The notes below the pieces were generated by a model. It saw nothing but the letters and a program-made list of their open reading frames with translations. It had not been told where the DNA came from and did no database searches. A stretch of DNA of 64,000 nucleotides from NCBI GenBank assembly GCA_958450365.1, contig CAUEEP010000444.1:162548-226547 (forward strand). The letters run 5' to 3'. The DNA comes from Mesorhabditis belari (Eukaryota > Nematoda > Chromadorea > Rhabditida > Rhabditidae). Below are positions 1-11,900 of the stretch, piece after piece. The stretch's first letter is position 1; the number at the start of each line of letters is the position of its first letter. Position numbers and translations under genes: made by a program.

Positions 1-843
1 TCTTAGTTGGATTTCTTTGTTGGATTTCTTTCTGCTTTTATTTCTGCTTTTGTTTTGAAACCTACAGGGTGCGTCATAATTATTGCAACAAGATACTCAA
101 GGCATTGCACACCAAGAATTTTCACTGGAAGAAGATTTTTAAGATTTAAGAAGAAGATTCTGCTTTTCTTTTGAAACCTAGTTTTGAAGTCTTTCGTGCT
201 CGATCTTCTTCAGCTTTAAAAGATATTTAAAAGCGCTTTAAAAGCTTTAAAAGATATTCTAAAAGATCGAAATCGATTTCCTTATCTTAACAAACTTTTC
301 TAAAACATCTAAACCAAAATTTTGAAATTTTCAAGTTTCAAGTCATGTGCTTTCGCTGAAAATTCTTCAAAAACCCCCTAATTTCCGCGGATTGACGCCT
401 AAAAAAGCGCCTAATATAAAAAAACGAAAAATGTTTTCATTTTTCCTGAAGAACAAGCTATTTTTGTTGCTTTTCATTGGAAAATTCGAGAATTTCTTTT
501 GCAAAAAAAGGGTTATTGGGAAATTTTCGGAAATCACCATTTCCTGGGCCCATTTTTGGCGCTGAGCTTTTGTTCGCTGGCAGAAAATGATTGGAGGTTG
601 GCGGAAATTCGCTTTATTGCTCTATTGCTCGGTTTTGTCACAAAATTCCAGAAAAAAAAAGTGAGTTTTGATTGTTTTTTGGATTCATTTGAGTCACAAA
701 TCCAGCAAAAATTGCTGAATTTTCAAATAGCCTTACTTCTAGCGGTTCTGATAAAGTTAAACTTACATTTTTTTTAATTAGATGTTTAAAATGGTTTCCT
801 GCAGGCTTTTTTAGCATTGAATTTTACTTATAAAATTGATTAT
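1..843. other. AT-rich stretch without a recognisable gene
   Basis: No exon with consistent splice sites was found. Positions about 661-803 are a near copy of about 1650-1793, a dispersed direct repeat of about 140 bp, and the open frames here are short and of low complexity. Confidence 0.5.
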
Positions 844-1109
844 TACCGTAAATACTGTAATAGTACCCCACCCCCATAATGATGGTGCGGAGTGTTGTGT
901 AATCTAGCTTTGAACGCGTTTTTCTCAACACTGGTTTATGCTACAATGCGCGCTTAGGTATCAAAAAAATAGCTGAAATTCAGGGCTATTTTTTGATACC
1001 TAAACGCGCATTGTAGCATAAACCAGTGTCGAGAAAAGCTCGTTCAAAGCTAGACTACGCAACACTCCGCACCGTCACTATGGGGGTACTATGACAGAAT
1101 TTATGGTAG
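844..1109. mobile_element. Foldback MITE, family A
   Basis: The ends are inverted copies. The left starts ACCGTAAATACTGTAATAG followed by a C-rich run, and the right is a degraded complement (GGGGGTACTATGACAG). Inside, the two halves pair around GGTATCAAAAAAATAGCTG. There is no coding capacity. Related full or half copies lie at 30702-30841, 32431-32514 and 45658-45937. The ends at 39.03-39.06 and 39.52-39.55 kb carry related segments. Confidence 0.75.
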
Positions 1110-1272
1110 GTTATTTTTATTGAAGGATAAGTTGGCCAGGAAAAGGCCAGATGGAGGCCTTTTCTCATACGCAAACTTTCCGTTTCCTCTAAAAGCTCCC
1201 ACAGTTTCTTTTTTAATCGAGTTATTAAATTGTGGAATTATTTACCCTGATATTCGTGAGATTCTCACCTTG

Positions 1273-1500
1273 GCTAGATTTAAAGCTAGGTTTAAAGCTA
1301 GGTTTAAAGCCAGGTTTAAAGCTAGATGAAAGCTAGATTTAAAGCTAGATTTAAAGCTAGATTTAAAGCTAGGTTTAAAGCTAGATGAAAGCTAGATTTA
1401 AAGCTAGGTTTAAAGCTAGATTTAAAGCTAGAGCTAGAGTTAGAGCTAGATTTAAAGCTAGGTTTCAAGCTAGATTTAAAGCTTGATTTAAAGCTAGATT
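1273..1500. repeat. 12-bp minisatellite (GCTAGATTTAAA)
   Basis: Roughly 17 tandem copies of GCTAG(A/G)TTTAAA, with occasional shortened units such as GCTAGATGAAA. The overlapping plus-strand ORF is repeat translation. Confidence 0.9.
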
Positions 1501-2285
1501 TAATTTCGGCAATTGATTTGACTGCTCTGTGCTTCTTTCTTGAGGTATCTATTTATCTTTTGCGTGTGTTTTGAGTGGTGTTCTGGGTGATTATTGTGTT
1601 CTTGTTTTGTCGCTATTCAACAGACTAAAGCATATCTATATGGATAGATGAGTTTTGATTGTTTTTTAGATTCATTTGAGTTACAAATCCAGCAAAAATT
1701 GCTGAGTTTTCAAATAGCTTTACCTTCTAGCGGTTTTGATAAAGTTAAACTTATATTTTTTTTAAATTAGATGTTTAAAATGGTTTCCTGCAAAAGACGA
1801 AAAAGTGTACCAACTTTCTTGCCAATTTAATTGGCAAAAAATAGCAGTTGCCAATTTAATACTTACTTTAGGGGCTCTAGGGGATGACCTTTGGCTCTGG
1901 GGATGGCTTTAGGGGCTATGACCTTTGGCTTTGGCGAGTATAGGCTACTTCACATGGAGAATTAGACACATTCTCACACGCATTGCTATTGTATTACGAG
2001 TAATTAGCTTTATAATGAGCTGATAAGCAGTCGTAGTCGGAAGAGCGTGCATTTGGGAGAGCTACCATTCAAGTTCGAGCACTTCAAGCTCGCTAAAAGC
2101 TAACCGGTTAACTATTTGCGAGATTGTTGTCGTTTTGTCTGTCCTTTTGTCTCCCAATGGAGAAATCAAGGCTAATCGTTACTTTGGCAGAGCTTTGCTT
2201 AACTTTTTAGCATCGAATTTTACTGATAAAATGATTATTAGGTTATTTTTAGTAAAAATGCTGAAAAGAAACTGGCTATTTAAGA

Positions 2286-2352
2286 AATACGCGACAATAC
2301 GCGACAATACGCGACAATACGCGGCAATACGCGACAATACGCGGCAATACGC
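2286..2352. repeat. 10-bp minisatellite (GCGACAATAC)
   Basis: About seven copies of GCGACAATAC or GCGGCAATAC in direct tandem. Confidence 0.9.
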
Positions 2353-2672
2353 TCAGCTGATGAGCTGTATGTCGATTTAGCACTTTTTTGAGTTCGATTG
2401 GGCTAGAAATTTGCAATCAAGGGTTTTCGAGGATGAGAAGTTCGAATTCGTTATTAGTTTTTTTAAAAAATTGCTATTTTTGGGGTTGTTTATTGGGCGA
2501 ATTTGTTAAAGAAGCCAAATTTCACCCCAACAAAATGGAACAGCTTTTTTCGTCAATTAAACAAAAAGCAATTAACTTTTAGAAAGTAACCTGATATTTT
2601 AAAATCTATAAAAACGATTCCTAAATGATTCTAAAACTGTTTTTCCTTTCTTTTTCTGAAATTTGTCCTTTA

Positions 2673-3010
2673 AAGCTCCTTTAAAGCTCCTTGAAGGCTC
2701 CTTTAAAGCTCCTCGGAGGCTCCTTTAAAGCGCCTTGAAGGCTCCTTGAAGGCTCCTTTAAAGCTCCTTGAAGGCTCCTTGAAGGCTCCTTTAAAGCGCC
2801 TTGAAGGCTCCTTGAAGGCTCCTTTAAAGCGCCTTGAAGGCTCCTTGAAGGCTCCTTTAAAGCTCCTTGAAGGCTCCTTGAAGGCTCCTTTAAAGCGCCT
2901 TGAAGGCTCCTTGAAGGCTCCTTTAAAGCTCCTTGGAGGCTCCTTTAAAGCTCCTTTATAGTTCCTATTTAGTTCCTTTAAAGCTCCCTTAGAGCTCCTT
3001 TAAAGCTCCT
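2673..3010. repeat. 33-bp minisatellite of CTTTAAAGC and CTTGAAGG blocks
   Basis: The higher-order unit is 33 bp (CTTTAAAGCGCC followed by two TTGAAGGCTCC blocks). Because 33 is a multiple of three it stays open in one frame and yields an artefactual 11-residue peptide repeat. Confidence 0.85.
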
Positions 3011-3260
3011 TCTGACATCATTTTGTTCAAAAATCGAATCTTTCAATGTCTATCTTGGATTGCTTGGATTGACTGCTTTTGACAGGTCTTAAATAAGTTT
3101 TTTTTTCAAAGAGATCTTTAGAATTTGTCATAAACAGAAAATATTTTTGTTTCTTTTTGAATAATCTAGAGAATTCAGATAAAAAGTTGAGGATTTATAG
3201 AGAAATTTCGAATTTTTGCCTCAAGTGTCATTGTGATCGAATTTTTATCGTTAATCTTAA

Positions 3261-3728
3261 GCTTTTTGAAACTTTTATTTTTGAATCAAGGACTCTTTCA
3301 ATCAAGAGCCCTTTTTCTATTTAACAATGAAAGTGAAAAGAATTTGGAATGAAGCTGAAAAATATTGCTTATCATGAACGCAGATGAACGCATGAACGCA
3401 TGACATTTACAACATGCCACACGCAAGAGCGTTTCCAAAGAAATTTCACGCATTCTAAGATGCACGGGACGGGGACGCATTCTAAAATGCACTAGCTACT
3501 GTAATCAAGCTATTTTAAGATATTTTAAGCAATTTCCATTGCTTAAAGCCATTTTCCGTTGTTTTTATTCATTTTTCACCGTTTTTCTTTGCCATTTCAT
3601 CGCAAATTCATCAAGCTTTTTGAAACTTTTATTTTTGAATCAAGAGCCCTTTCAATCAAGGACTTTTTCTATTTAACACGGAAAGTGAAAAGAATTTGGA
3701 ATGAAGCTGAAAAATATTACTTATCATT
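3261..3728. repeat. Direct repeat pair flanking unique sequence
   Basis: Positions about 3261-3377 and 3613-3728 share over 100 bp starting AAGCTTTTTGAAACTTTTAT. The second copy differs by small substitutions. About 235 bp lie between them. Confidence 0.75.
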
Positions 3729-3761
3729 ACTATATTACTTATCAATTGCAGCTCTTGATGG

Positions 3762-3985
3762 ATTGTTTTCTATTCAGCTTTCTATTCAGCTTTCTATTCA
3801 GCTTTCTATTCAGATTTCTATTCAGATTTTTACTCAGATCCATTGTACTTAGAAATTTGAAACTTCAACTATCACTAGCGCTTTTGTTTTTTAACCAAAT
3901 TGTAACCAAATTGTAACCAAATTGTAACCAAATTGTAACCAAATTGTAACCAAATTGTAACCAAATTGTAACCAAATTGTAACCA
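3762..3985. repeat. Two adjacent minisatellites (12 bp and 11 bp)
   Basis: 3762-3835 has about six TCTATTCAGCTT units. 3888-3985 has nine ACCAAATTGTA units. The open frames over them are repeat translations. Confidence 0.85.
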
Positions 3986-4133
3986 AATTTAATTGTAATC
4001 AAGTTCGATCACTGAAGTTGGTTCTAATGAAATCGAATCAACAATTCGCGTTTTTGATTTGTTTCTTTTGAAAATGAAACTTTAAAAAGAGTCAACGGGA
4101 TGTTGTAAATGTCGTTCTCTCATTGCTTTCATG

Positions 4134-4322
4134 CCTGAGCCTGAGCCTGAGCCTAAGCCTAAGCCTAAGCCTAACCTAAGCCTAAGCCTAACCTAAGCCT
4201 AAGCCTAAGCCTAACCTAAGCCTAAGCCTAACCTAAGCCTAAGCCTAAGCCTAACCTAAGCCTAAGCCTAACCTAAGCCTAGCCTAAGCCTAAGCCTAAG
4301 CCTAAGCCTAAGCCTAAGCCTA
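4134..4322. repeat. Interstitial telomere-type repeat (GCCTAA)n
   Basis: About 30 units of GCCTAA, the complement of the nematode telomere hexamer TTAGGC, interrupted by shortened CCTAA units that give a regular higher-order pattern. The C-rich strand is on plus. A second array at 26577-26695 has the opposite orientation. Confidence 0.9.
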
Positions 4323-4844
4323 CAGTCGAGAATGTTCATTCGTTTTTGCTTTTCTTTTCTGGAACGGTTCGCTTTGTTTTAATGACTTTTACAGAGAGAT
4401 CGACGAACACAAAGAAAACAAATGTCACAAAATACAAAAGAATATTTAAAATTGTTAACTTTTGCGACAACTTTTGCGACAAGCACTTCATTTTCTTTGC
4501 GATCTTTCGATTCGACAACTTTCTTCCTTTCAAAATCGTCATTTTCATCTGCTATTTATCAACCTTTCAAACCGGGACTTTATTGTTGTTTCTGTTGTTG
4601 TTTCGTTAAAAGCTTTTTTGGCAATTCTGGCAATTCTGGCAATTCTGGCAATTCGACATTTGTGTTCGTCCATTGAATGCCGAATGTTGCCAAGAGAATG
4701 CCAAAAGCAAATTGCTTAAAGCCATTTTTCGTTGTTTTTTATTCATTTTTCACCGTTTTTCTATGCTATTTCATCGCAAATTCATCAAGATCAACATATA
4801 AAAAATAAGAAAATGCAAGACTTTTGTTTAAAGACCTTCAAAGA

Positions 4845-5210
4845 CCTTCCCGGACTTGATCTCGTTTTCTAAGTGCCCACCCAGCTCACCCGATCTTAAC
4901 CCATTGCCTTATCCAGTCTCGAGTGTTCTTGTTCGAGAAAAAGCTGAAAGTGAAGCCGTACAAGAGGAACAAATCTCAATTACTATCAGCTGCTGCGAAG
5001 GGCAAGCTATTCCCCGAATTCCCGGACTTGATCTCGTTTTCTGAGTGCCCACCCAGCTCACCCGATCTTAACCCATTGCATTGCCCAGTCTGGAGTGTTC
5101 TTGAAGCCAGGGCATGTGCAAAACCACATAAAAAGTATTCTTTAATGCTAAAAAAGCCTAGTTACAGTTACAAAGTTTATAAAAAGTCGACTACAAAAAC
5201 TTCAAAGCTC
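4845..5210 (+). pseudogene. Tc1/mariner transposase C-terminal remnant, duplicated
   Basis: Two copies of the block around the third catalytic Asp of mariner transposases, the motif PPSSPDLNPL, occur about 170 bp apart (near 4866 and 5045). The second continues as VWSVLEARACAKPHK, the typical sequence downstream of that Asp in nematode mariner-like transposases. Frames are broken between and after the copies and the N-terminal part is absent. It is therefore a dead fragment, probably partly duplicated in tandem. Family assignment rests on these motifs alone. Confidence 0.8.
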
Positions 5211-5880
5211 TAAAACTTCTAAAAACTTCTAAAACAAAGTTTTTCTTTTTTTTTTAACACTCAAATCTTTCCTTTAGCACTCAAATCTTTCCTTTCTGAT
5301 TAGAATAATGAAAAGTGTTCTTTTTTTGATTCATTTGACTCTTTTGCCGGTCAAAGATCCAATTATTTAAGCTCGGATGCTCTTTTTTACCTTTCTTTTT
5401 GTTTCTTTTACTTTTTTTGGATAAAAGCTTGGATAAAACACACATAGACAAAGAAAATTTGAAAAGAAAAGTCCCTTTTTTCCTTTCTTATGACTTTATG
5501 ACTTCATTTTTATTAGATCATCTCATTTTTTAGCTTTTTAACGATTTGTCCCTTGCAAAAATTTACAAGTTTCAACTTTTTTCATGTAAAATTTCAAACT
5601 TAACTTTCAATTACTAGAGTTTTAATTCATTAAAGTATTTTAATTTTAGTTTGACCATTTCTTTTCTGAGTTTTGATTTTGAACCTATAAAGCTCAAAGC
5701 TTTATTCTAATCATTATTCTAAACAGAAATCAGATTTTGAACCTATAAAGCTTTGAGATTTCGCTTTGAAATTTTAATGTTTCAACATTATTTATGCTGA
5801 TTTTGTTGAGCGAAATTTAATCGATGGGTTTGTCCATTTTCATTGATCACAAATTTTCAGCTCATCAACTTGAAATTTGA

Positions 5881-6148
5881 TTTAAACAATTGATTTAAAT
5901 GATTGTTTTAAAGGGATTGGTTTAAAGGTGTTGGTTTAAACGATTGATTTAAATGATTGATTTAAATGATTGATTTAAAGGTATTGGTTTAAACGATTGA
6001 TTTAAAGGGATTGATTTAAATGATTGATTTAAATGATTGTCTTAAAGGGATTGATTGAAACGATTGGTTTAAATGATTGTTTTAAAGGGATTGATTTAAA
6101 GGGATTGGTTTAAACGATTCATTTAAATGATTCATTTAAAGGGATTGT
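5881..6148. repeat. AT-rich minisatellite (ATTGATTTAAA type), left block
   Basis: Units of 11-13 bp, GATTGATTTAAA with variable CG, GG or TG joints. The array resumes at 6853-7008 on the other side of the foldback element, so the element appears to sit inside it. Confidence 0.85.
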
Positions 6149-6845
6149 TTTAAAGGGGGTATTAATCGCGGCCGGGTGACGATAAAAATTTTTTTACGGC
6201 AACCACCTGTTTTTTTATTTTAATATCGCTGATTTTATTATAAAAAGAATAAAAATCACCCGGCTAGAGTGATTTGATGGGTTTACAAATTTTTGGAGAC
6301 ACTGCAAGGCTTGGAGAAAAACAAGATCGCCACTCATCAGACACCTCAGCACAGTCTAGATCGATTGAATTTTAATTGCAGATAAATTTAAAAACAAAAT
6401 AAAAAGCACAAAAAACAATAAAAATAAATTGTTAATCTATAATTCTTCCTCTTGCTCACTTTCATCTTCGCTCAAGTACAGCAGTTCCTCAAATCGGCTT
6501 CCTATCTTATCAATTTCCAGCGCATCTTCACCAGAAGTGACTGAATCTCCTCCACCGTAGGACATCTTCAGCGCTTTAATTGACACAATTAGATCTTTTT
6601 TTCCATTTGTGGTCGCTTGTGGTTTTAGTTTTCTCAAATAGGTGCCTTTTAGCTGAGGTGTCTGATGAGTGACGATCTTGTTTTTCTCCAAGCCTTGCAG
6701 TGTCTCCAAAAATTTGTAAACCCATCAAATCACTCTAGCCGGGTGATTTTTATTCTTTTTATAATAAAATCAGCGATATTAAAATAAAAAAACAGGTGGT
6801 TGCCGTAAAAAATTTTTATCGTCACCCGGCCGCGATTAATACCCC
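6149..6845. mobile_element. Foldback transposon with about 195-bp terminal inverted repeats
   Basis: The left arm, about 6149-6345 (starting GGTATTAATCGCGGCCGGGT), is repeated in inverse orientation at about 6650-6845 with almost no mismatch. The roughly 300-bp centre carries a minus-strand ORF. The element splits a minisatellite, and its right boundary runs into a C13 tract. TTTAAA flanks both sides, but the minisatellite itself supplies that motif, so the target duplication is undetermined. Confidence 0.85.
6437..6709 (-). CDS. Small acidic-tailed ORF inside the foldback element
   Basis: This 90-codon frame begins inside the right terminal repeat and runs through the unique centre. Its product has a basic, Lys- and Gln-rich N-terminal half and a strongly acidic C-terminus (SEDESEQEEEL). 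I recognise no domain and no DDE-type motif. The composition is not that of repeat translation. It could be the 3' remnant of a gene carried by a longer autonomous relative, or a chance frame. There is no splice or promoter evidence. Confidence 0.4.
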   Translation of the reverse strand: METLQGLEKNKIVTHQTPQLKGTYLRKLKPQATTNGKKDLIVSIKALKMSYGGGDSVTSGEDALEIDKIGSRFEELLYLSEDESEQEEEL

Positions 6846-6852
6846 CCCCCCC

Positions 6853-7008
6853 CTTTAAACGATTGTTTTAAACAATTGATTTAAATTATTGATTTAAAGT
6901 GATTGATTTAAAGGGATTGATTTAAAGGGATTGATTTAAACAATTGATTTAAAGGGATTGATTTAAACGATTGATTTAAAGTGATTGATTTAAAAAATTG
7001 GTTTAAAC
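6853..7008. repeat. AT-rich minisatellite (ATTGATTTAAA type), right block
   Basis: Continuation of the array at 5881-6148 beyond the inserted foldback element. Confidence 0.85.
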
Positions 7009-8300
7009 GAATTGTTTCAATTGGACAACTGTGAATTTGTGTGATATGTAATGTTTTTGATAATCAAAACTCGATGTTTCATGTTAGAAGGGAATCAAAT
7101 TTCAATTTTCAATTTATAAGGGGATCAAATGCACAGGAATGTTTCTAATAGTTAAGAAATGTTCAAAAATTATCTCTTATTGCCAGCCTCAATCATTTTC
7201 ACACTTCATTTCAACTTCTTCATTCTTCTTCTTCAACTAGAAACATTCTAGAACTAATCTAGATTCGAATTTTTACATTGATATTGATTTTATATTGATA
7301 TTCTAGGCTCTAGATTGATTCTAGATTGATTCTAGACTCTAGATTGATTCTAGATTGTTTCTAGATTGATTCTAGACTCTAGATCGATTCTAGATTGATT
7401 CTAGACTCTAGATTGATTCTAGATTGATTCTAGATTGTTTCTAGCTTTCTAGAGTCAACCCTTCAAACATTGGAACATTAAAAAAAAAACCCCAAAGCAC
7501 AAAGCATTTGTGGTGCCAAAAATGCGCAAAAAATCCTTTTTCACGTTTTTTCCTGCAAAATCTTTTTTTTACATCTCTTTGCTAAATGCTTTGCAAGAAA
7601 AAAAATTGCTGAGAAGTTAGCAAGAAGAATTGTTTTCCAATCCTTTCAACACGCAAGAAACAGCGTTTAACAAAGAATTGGAGGAGAAGAGAAAGAGGAG
7701 GATAAGAGTATTATTTGTTTCTGGGATTTTCTTAAACAAAAGTTTAGGTAGCTGAAAGTTGTCGTTTATTTTGAAACCCTCGACTTTGTTATTGTTTTTA
7801 AACAATTGTAAATAACAATTGTATTAATATAATTGGTTTATTAGTTTAAATTTATTCGTTTTTATAGTTTTTAGTCTAATTTCGTTTCAAAAAGTCGAGT
7901 TTCAAAATTTTTCTAATAAAAGCGGTGATTTCAAAAAGTCGAGTTTCAAAATTTTTCTAATAAAAGCGGTGATTTTCGGTGGTAATGACGTTCTGTTGCT
8001 GATTTTTTTTACATTATACTTAACTATTTTAAGCAAACATACGAAAAGCATATTTAAAAGTAAAATTATTTTCTTTTTTTTACCTGGATTCCATAGCTAT
8101 CTTCCATAGCTATATTCCATAGCTTCATCTTCCCAAAAATCCATGTGGTCCACATGAAATTTATTTCAAAAAACTTCTTTAATTTTAATGTTTTCAATTT
8201 TGAACTAAAATGTTTTCAATTTTACTCCCGAGACTAAAATACTTCTATCTGGAGATAAATCTATCATTCTACCTAAAAAGACGTTTCAAAATAACCCAAT
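7009..8300. other. No gene seen; minisatellite and short repeats
   Basis: 7297-7445 is an array of TTCTAGATTGA and TTCTAGACTCTAGA units. Two copies of a 55-bp segment (TTTCAAAAAGTCGAGTTTCAAAAT and onward) lie around 7882-7975; this sequence recurs in the 9-12.4 kb repeat family. No exon was identified. Confidence 0.6.
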
Positions 8301-8309
8301 TTCAGGGGG

Positions 8310-8580
8310 TTACGGAGGGGAAGTGGTCTTCTATTAGAGACTGATCTTCTATTATAGATTTGTCTTCTATTAGAGGTTGGTCTTCTAATAGAGATTGGTC
8401 TTCTATTAAAGACTGGTTCTCTATTAGAGATTTGTCTTCTAATAAAGATTGGTCTTCTAATAGAGATCGGTCTTCTATTAGAGATCGGTCTTCTATTAAA
8501 GACTGGTTCTCTATTAGAGACTGGTCTTCTAATAGAGATGTGTCTTCTATTAGAGAATGGTCTTCTAATAAAGACTTCTG
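8310..8580. repeat. 18-bp minisatellite (GGTCTTCTATTAGAGACT)
   Basis: About 15 units of TCTTCTATTAGAGACTGG with variants. The unit length is divisible by three, so both strands show long artefactual frames. Confidence 0.9.
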
Positions 8581-8781
8581 ATGTTCTATTAGAATTATTT
8601 CTTAAAGGTATTTCTATTTTATTTCGGTATTTCTTAAAGCTTATCAAATTTGCATAAGTTAAACCTTGTTTTTTAAAATAACAGCTTGGCTTAATTTTTA
8701 GCTTTTTGGCTAGATTTTTAGCTAGATTTTGATTGTCGTCTAGTGATTTTTCTATCAAAAATTTTGAAACATTGAATTTTC

Positions 8782-8936
8782 GGGAGTGGGACAAATGCGA
8801 AAAAGCTTTTTAGAGCTTTTTTAGAGCTTTGAGAGCTTAAAACACAAAAAAAAGGTGCGCTAATGGGCAAGGTGCGGAAAAAAAGGTGCGCAAATGTCCG
8901 GGTGCGCAAAAAAAAGGTCGCATTTGTCCCACTCCC
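8782..8936. mobile_element. MITE family B, shortened copy with 8-bp target duplication
   Basis: Starts GGGAGTGGGACAAATGCG and ends CGCATTTGTCCCACTCCC. It is flanked on both sides by GAATTTTC (8774-8781 and 8937-8944). Only about 20 bp of the left arm remain, and the right arm (GGTGCGCTAATGGGC and onward) is intact. Confidence 0.85.
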
Positions 8937-8989
8937 GAATTTTCAATGGTTTAAAGATCGATGAATAATAGAAAAAGAAAAGATTTCCT

Positions 8990-11900
8990 TTATTGCTAAT
9001 AAAAGCGGTGATGCTTCCGTTAGTGGTGGTTTTCTCTAAGAAATTTTGAAACATTGGACTTCTAATGGGCTAGTGAATCATAAAAAAGGAAAAAAAGGAA
9101 AGATTTTCTTTATTTTCCACTTCCAACAAAATATTATTTTCCCTTTTATCCCATTTTTTTCTTCTTTTTCTAATCTTTGATCTCAGATTTCAGAAATTTT
9201 CATATTTTTAAATATAAAGACAATTTTTGAGCAAATAACAATGTTATTAATAGAATTAGTTCAAAAGAATCATACCAATGGTTTCAAAAGAATTAGTTCA
9301 TTGGTTTAAATTCTTAGGCAAAGTTCGTCGAAAAAGTTGAGTTTCAAAATCTTGTTAATAAAAGCGGTGATATTTCGGTTAATGATGGTTTTTTTCCAAA
9401 GAATTTTGAAACATTGGATTTCTAATGGGCTAATGATTCATAAGAAAGGACAAAAAGGAAAGATTTCCTTTATTTTCCACTTCTATCAAAATATTATTTT
9501 CCTTTTATCCCATTTTTGTTTATTTTTCCAATCTTTACGTTACAGCTTTAATTTCTCTTCTTTCCAATTTAGAAATCAGAGAACAAGTACAAAAGTAGTA
9601 CAAGTACTTTCTTTAAGAAAAGTAATACTTTACTTTGAAACTTCGAATTTGTATGGTATTAATAACAAATAATAAATAACAATGTTATTAATAGAATTAG
9701 TTCAAAAGAATCATAAAAATGGTATCAAAAGAACTAGTTCATTGCTTTAAAATTCTTAGTCAAAGTTTGTCGAAAAAGTTGAGTTTCAAAATCTTGTTAA
9801 TAAAAGCGGTGATAGTTCGGTTAATGATGGTTTTTTCCAAAGAATTTTGAAACATTGGATTTTTTTAATGGGCTAATGATTCATAAGAAAGGACAAAAAG
9901 GAAAGATTTTCTTTATTTTCCCTTTTATCCCATTTTGTTCTTCTTTTTCCAATCTTTGATCTCAGATTTCAGAAATTTTCATATTTTTAAATATCAACAA
10001 AGGTAATTTTCCCTCTTTTTTCAATTTACATTTTTTTAAATTGAATAGTTCAATCCCGGATTATCCGCCGGATATTTCCAGAGAGATTTCCCGTTTTTTT
10101 GTCCTTTTCATTGCAAAAGGACAGAGTAATTTGTTTGAAAAGGCCAAATTTTTGGGAATTTTTGGGAATTTTAGGGAAACCATCTTTTTTGGTGGAATCC
10201 TTTTTGGTTTAAAAGCAAAAATTTTTAGGAAATAGCAGTATTTTTATATTTTTATTAGAATTAAACACTCTTCTTAGTATTTAAATCATTTGAAACAAGA
10301 TTTTTCAATGTCCAAACGATTTTTCAATGCCCAAACTCTCTATTAAACTCTATTGTAATTAAACGATTTTTTTTTCCAAAATTCAGTTTCAAATTTGCTA
10401 GTTTCTGAGCTTGGTACTGTCTACCTAATTATTTAAAAAGTTTAATTTGGCTGAATGTCGCATTACAAGTCTTTATATTTGCCAGTGTTTAACGTTTCTT
10501 AAATACTTAACTTGTTTCTTAACCAGCGATCCACTGGGGAGGTCTAGTCCACTGGTCCACGTTTTTCACGAAATCTAAACCCCGTCCCTTTTTACAATGG
10601 CTGCGCACAGACGGACAGATGGACAGATGGACGGACGGACAGACGGAGAGACAGACGAACAGACGAACAGACGAACAGATGGACAGACGGACAGACGGAC
10701 AGACGGATAGACGGACAGACGGATAGACGAACAGACCACAGACGAACAGACGAACAGACGAACAGACGAACAGACGAACAGACGGACAGACGTCTCTTCT
10801 TCTTTATATATTTCTAGATTTCTTCAAAATCTTCAAATTAAACAATCTTTACTATCAAAACTCGTGTTTTTTGTTGAATTGAACTATTCGATGAGAAAAA
10901 TGTAAATAGAAAAAGGGAAAATCTTTATTCTTATATTTAAAATATCTTATATTTTGTCTTTTATATTTAAAAATATGAAAATTTCTGATATCTGATCAAA
11001 GATTGGAAAAATAAACAAAAATGGGATAAAAGGGAAAATAATATTTTGATAGAAGTGGAAAATAAAGGAAATTCTTTCCTTTTTGCCCTTTTCTATGATC
11101 CATTAGCCCATTAGAAACCCAATGTTTCAAAATTTCGCAGAGAAATCCATCACCAACGGAAATGTCACCGCTTTTATTAACAAGATTTTGAAACTCAACT
11201 TTTTCGACGAACTTTGCCTTCACCATTTTTATGATTCTTTTGAACTAATTCTATTAATAACATTGTTATTTGTTATTTGTTATTAATACCATACAAATTC
11301 GAAGTTTCAAAGTAAAGTATTACTTTTCTTAAAGAAAGTACTTGTGCTTGTTCTCTGATTTCTAAATTGGAAAGAAGAGAAAAAGAAAAAGAAGAAATTT
11401 GAAGACTTCAATGACACCAAGACAAGCCTGTTTCTTGCCTTTCTAGGAGAAACTAGGTCTAAATCTAGGTCTAGATCTAGATCTAGGTCTTGGTCTAGGT
11501 CTACGTCTAGATTTGAAGAAATTTGAAGACTTCAATGAAACCAAGACAAGCTTTTTTCTTGCCTTAAAAAGTGAATTCTTTTACTTAGAAATAGAATGTT
11601 TATTTGTGGAAAGAAGAGAAATTAAAGCTCATTCATCATTTTAACTTAATAAAGAAGAAATTTTAAAGAAGAATAAAGAAGATTTTGAGCTCCCCAGCCG
11701 ATGCATGGCCCCGTATTCACAAAATCATCAAAAAAATCAAATACATTGTTGTTGTGTGGCCCCTAAGGCAAAACCATTTTTGAAAATCAAAGAGAAAAAT
11801 CCAAAGTTTCAAAATTCTTTAGAGAAAACCATCATTGACGGAAATATCACCGCTTTTATTAACAAGATTTTGAAACTCAACTTTTTCGACAAACTTTGAC

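Noticed and set aside
4336..4719. Overlapping ORFs on both strands around 4.3-4.7 kb
   Set aside because: Frames are short and mutually overlapping, with no splice sites or motifs; composition is that of AT-rich noncoding DNA plus a GGCAATTCTG repeat.
8273..8794. 173-codon minus ORF rich in RRPISNR repeats
   Set aside because: 18-bp minisatellite; the non-repeat ends have no recognisable protein character.
9337..11226. Mirror-image ORFs at 9337-9672 (+) and 10996-11226 (-)
   Set aside because: They are the same dispersed repeat in opposite orientation; the protein frame is not conserved among copies.
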